The translations under genes and the position numbers were made by a program. A stretch of 64,000 nucleotides of DNA from Thalassotalea euphylliae. GTDB taxonomy: Bacteria; Pseudomonadota; Gammaproteobacteria; Enterobacterales; Alteromonadaceae. A model generated the notes under the pieces. It was not told the DNA's origin, made no database searches, and saw nothing but the letters and a program-made list of their open reading frames with translations. The stretch is from positions 2,356,001 through 2,420,000 of the forward strand of contig NZ_QUOT01000001.1 in NCBI RefSeq assembly GCF_003390375.1, given 5' to 3'. Shown piece after piece: positions 63,350 to 64,000 of this stretch (position 1 is its first letter; each line of letters opens with the position of its first letter).

Positions 63350-63406
63350 AATGCAATACAATCATTTTGCAATATCACTAGAATGTCGGGTATTAAGGTA
63401 CTAACC

Positions 63407-64000
63407 ATGGAAAAACGTATTATCCACACTATAAAAAACATTGCGGCACTGTTTTTCGTAAACTTGCTTGTTGCTTGTAACTCTATAGATCAATTACCTC
63501 AAGCAACACTGCACCCTTCAAAAACAACCGATATTGACTCTTATCGATATCTTATTGGTGCTGGCGACTCAGTCAATATTTTTGTTTATGGCAACCCTGA
63601 AGTCTCAGGCAGCTTCATTGTTCGCCCAGACGGTATGATTACAACATCGCTAGTCGAGGATATTCCTGTATCAGGTAGGACACCTACTGAATTGGCTAGA
63701 GATATTGAAGAAGTGCTAGGCACGTACTTAAGAGATCCAATCGTTACCGTCACAGTTGGTGGCTTTGTCGGTCCATTTAGCGAGCAAATTCGTGTTATCG
63801 GCGAAGCCGCACAGCCACTTGCGATAAATTACAAAAAGAACATGACGCTACTCGATGTTATGATCACTGTTGGAGGTTTAACAGAGTTTGCCGATGGTAA
63901 TGATGCTGTGCTGGTTAGGATAGAAAACGGTGTGCAGAAGCAGTATCCACTAGCAATTGATGACCTTATCAAAAGCGGTGATATTTCTGCCAATGTTGAT
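63407..64000 (+). CDS. XrtA system exopolysaccharide export lipoprotein (TIGR03027, Wza-like), partial
   Basis: 198 residues to the right edge, with no stop in the window. An N-terminal signal with the lipobox LLVAC (cysteine 24) targets it to the outer membrane. The poly_export domain follows (YLIGAGDSVNIFVYGNPEVSG) and then an SLBB-type beta-grasp region (IRVIGEAAQPLAINYKKNMTLLDVMITVGG). It forms the export channel. Ribosome site AAGG eight bases before the ATG. Chain-length and kinase genes probably follow outside the window. Confidence 0.92.
   Translation, partial: MEKRIIHTIKNIAALFFVNLLVACNSIDQLPQATLHPSKTTDIDSYRYLIGAGDSVNIFVYGNPEVSGSFIVRPDGMITTSLVEDIPVSGRTPTELARDIEEVLGTYLRDPIVTVTVGGFVGPFSEQIRVIGEAAQPLAINYKKNMTLLDVMITVGGLTEFADGNDAVLVRIENGVQKQYPLAIDDLIKSGDISANVD

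Overview
The window looks like chromosome from a marine gammaproteobacterium of the Alteromonadales, with Colwelliaceae-type genera such as Thalassotalea or Colwellia the best guess from gene content. Support for this: fabR and sthA close together (as in Escherichia coli) with a fatty acid desaturase between them, the bioH / ComF-family / nfuA neighbourhood, an aa3-type cytochrome oxidase locus whose subunit II carries two cytochrome c domains, and a large exosortase A (XrtA/PEP-CTERM) exopolysaccharide locus. The genus is an inference; nothing here names it directly. I saw no rRNA, tRNA, CRISPR array, insertion sequence or phage gene.

Region 1 (1-14.8 kb) is core metabolism: a left-edge partial membrane/secreted protein, FabR and its divergent desaturase (with a visible FabR operator and promoter), soluble transhydrogenase SthA, a secreted histidine phosphatase, a heptanucleotide tandem repeat shared by two convergent stop codons, a SprA-type putative metalloprotease with a miniature flagellar-rod-like partner, BioH, a ComF/GntX-like protein, a large M14 peptidase, NfuA (behind a near-consensus IscR type 1 site), a MATE transporter and a secreted polysaccharide deacetylase. 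Region 2 (14.8-24 kb) is a cytochrome c oxidase locus read leftwards: coxB, ctaD, ctaG, coxC, SURF1, a Sco-like unknown, ctaA, cyoE and SCO, with one tiny DUF2909-type gene on the opposite strand. LexA follows with its own SOS-type operator.

Region 3 (25.2-64 kb) is one continuous polysaccharide locus. The right part (49-64 kb) holds the recognisable XrtA core: export lipoprotein (divergent, cut by the window edge), initiating sugar transferase, TIGR03006 deacetylase, FemAB protein, TIGR03087, TIGR03088 and TIGR04063 glycosyltransferases, XrtA with a C-terminal EpsI-like domain, amidotransferase 1, a CapK/PaaK-like adenylate ligase, an O-glycosylation ligase and a TPR protein. The left part (25-49 kb) is more AT-rich and varied: a flippase, a beta-propeller-like protein, acetyl-, acyl- and sulfotransferases, extra glycosyltransferases, UDP-GalNAcA synthesis (tviB/tviC), a very large VanZ/beta-helix membrane protein, and a tight module of acyl carrier protein, two XrtA-associated alpha/beta hydrolases, a GNAT, a DegT-like protein, a deacetylase and an asparagine-synthetase homologue lacking its glutaminase cysteine. 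A four-gene block at 40.6-45.3 kb runs opposite to its surroundings.

Together the third region should start, extend, decorate (acetyl, acyl, sulfate, amide) and export a uronic-acid-containing polymer and sort PEP-CTERM proteins to the surface, although no PEP-CTERM protein is encoded in the window. The most interesting points are the ACP/hydrolase/dead-glutaminase module, the VanZ/beta-helix fusion, a 31-codon gene overlapping the O-glycosylation ligase, the flagellar-rod mimic beside a metalloprotease, and the heptamer repeat.
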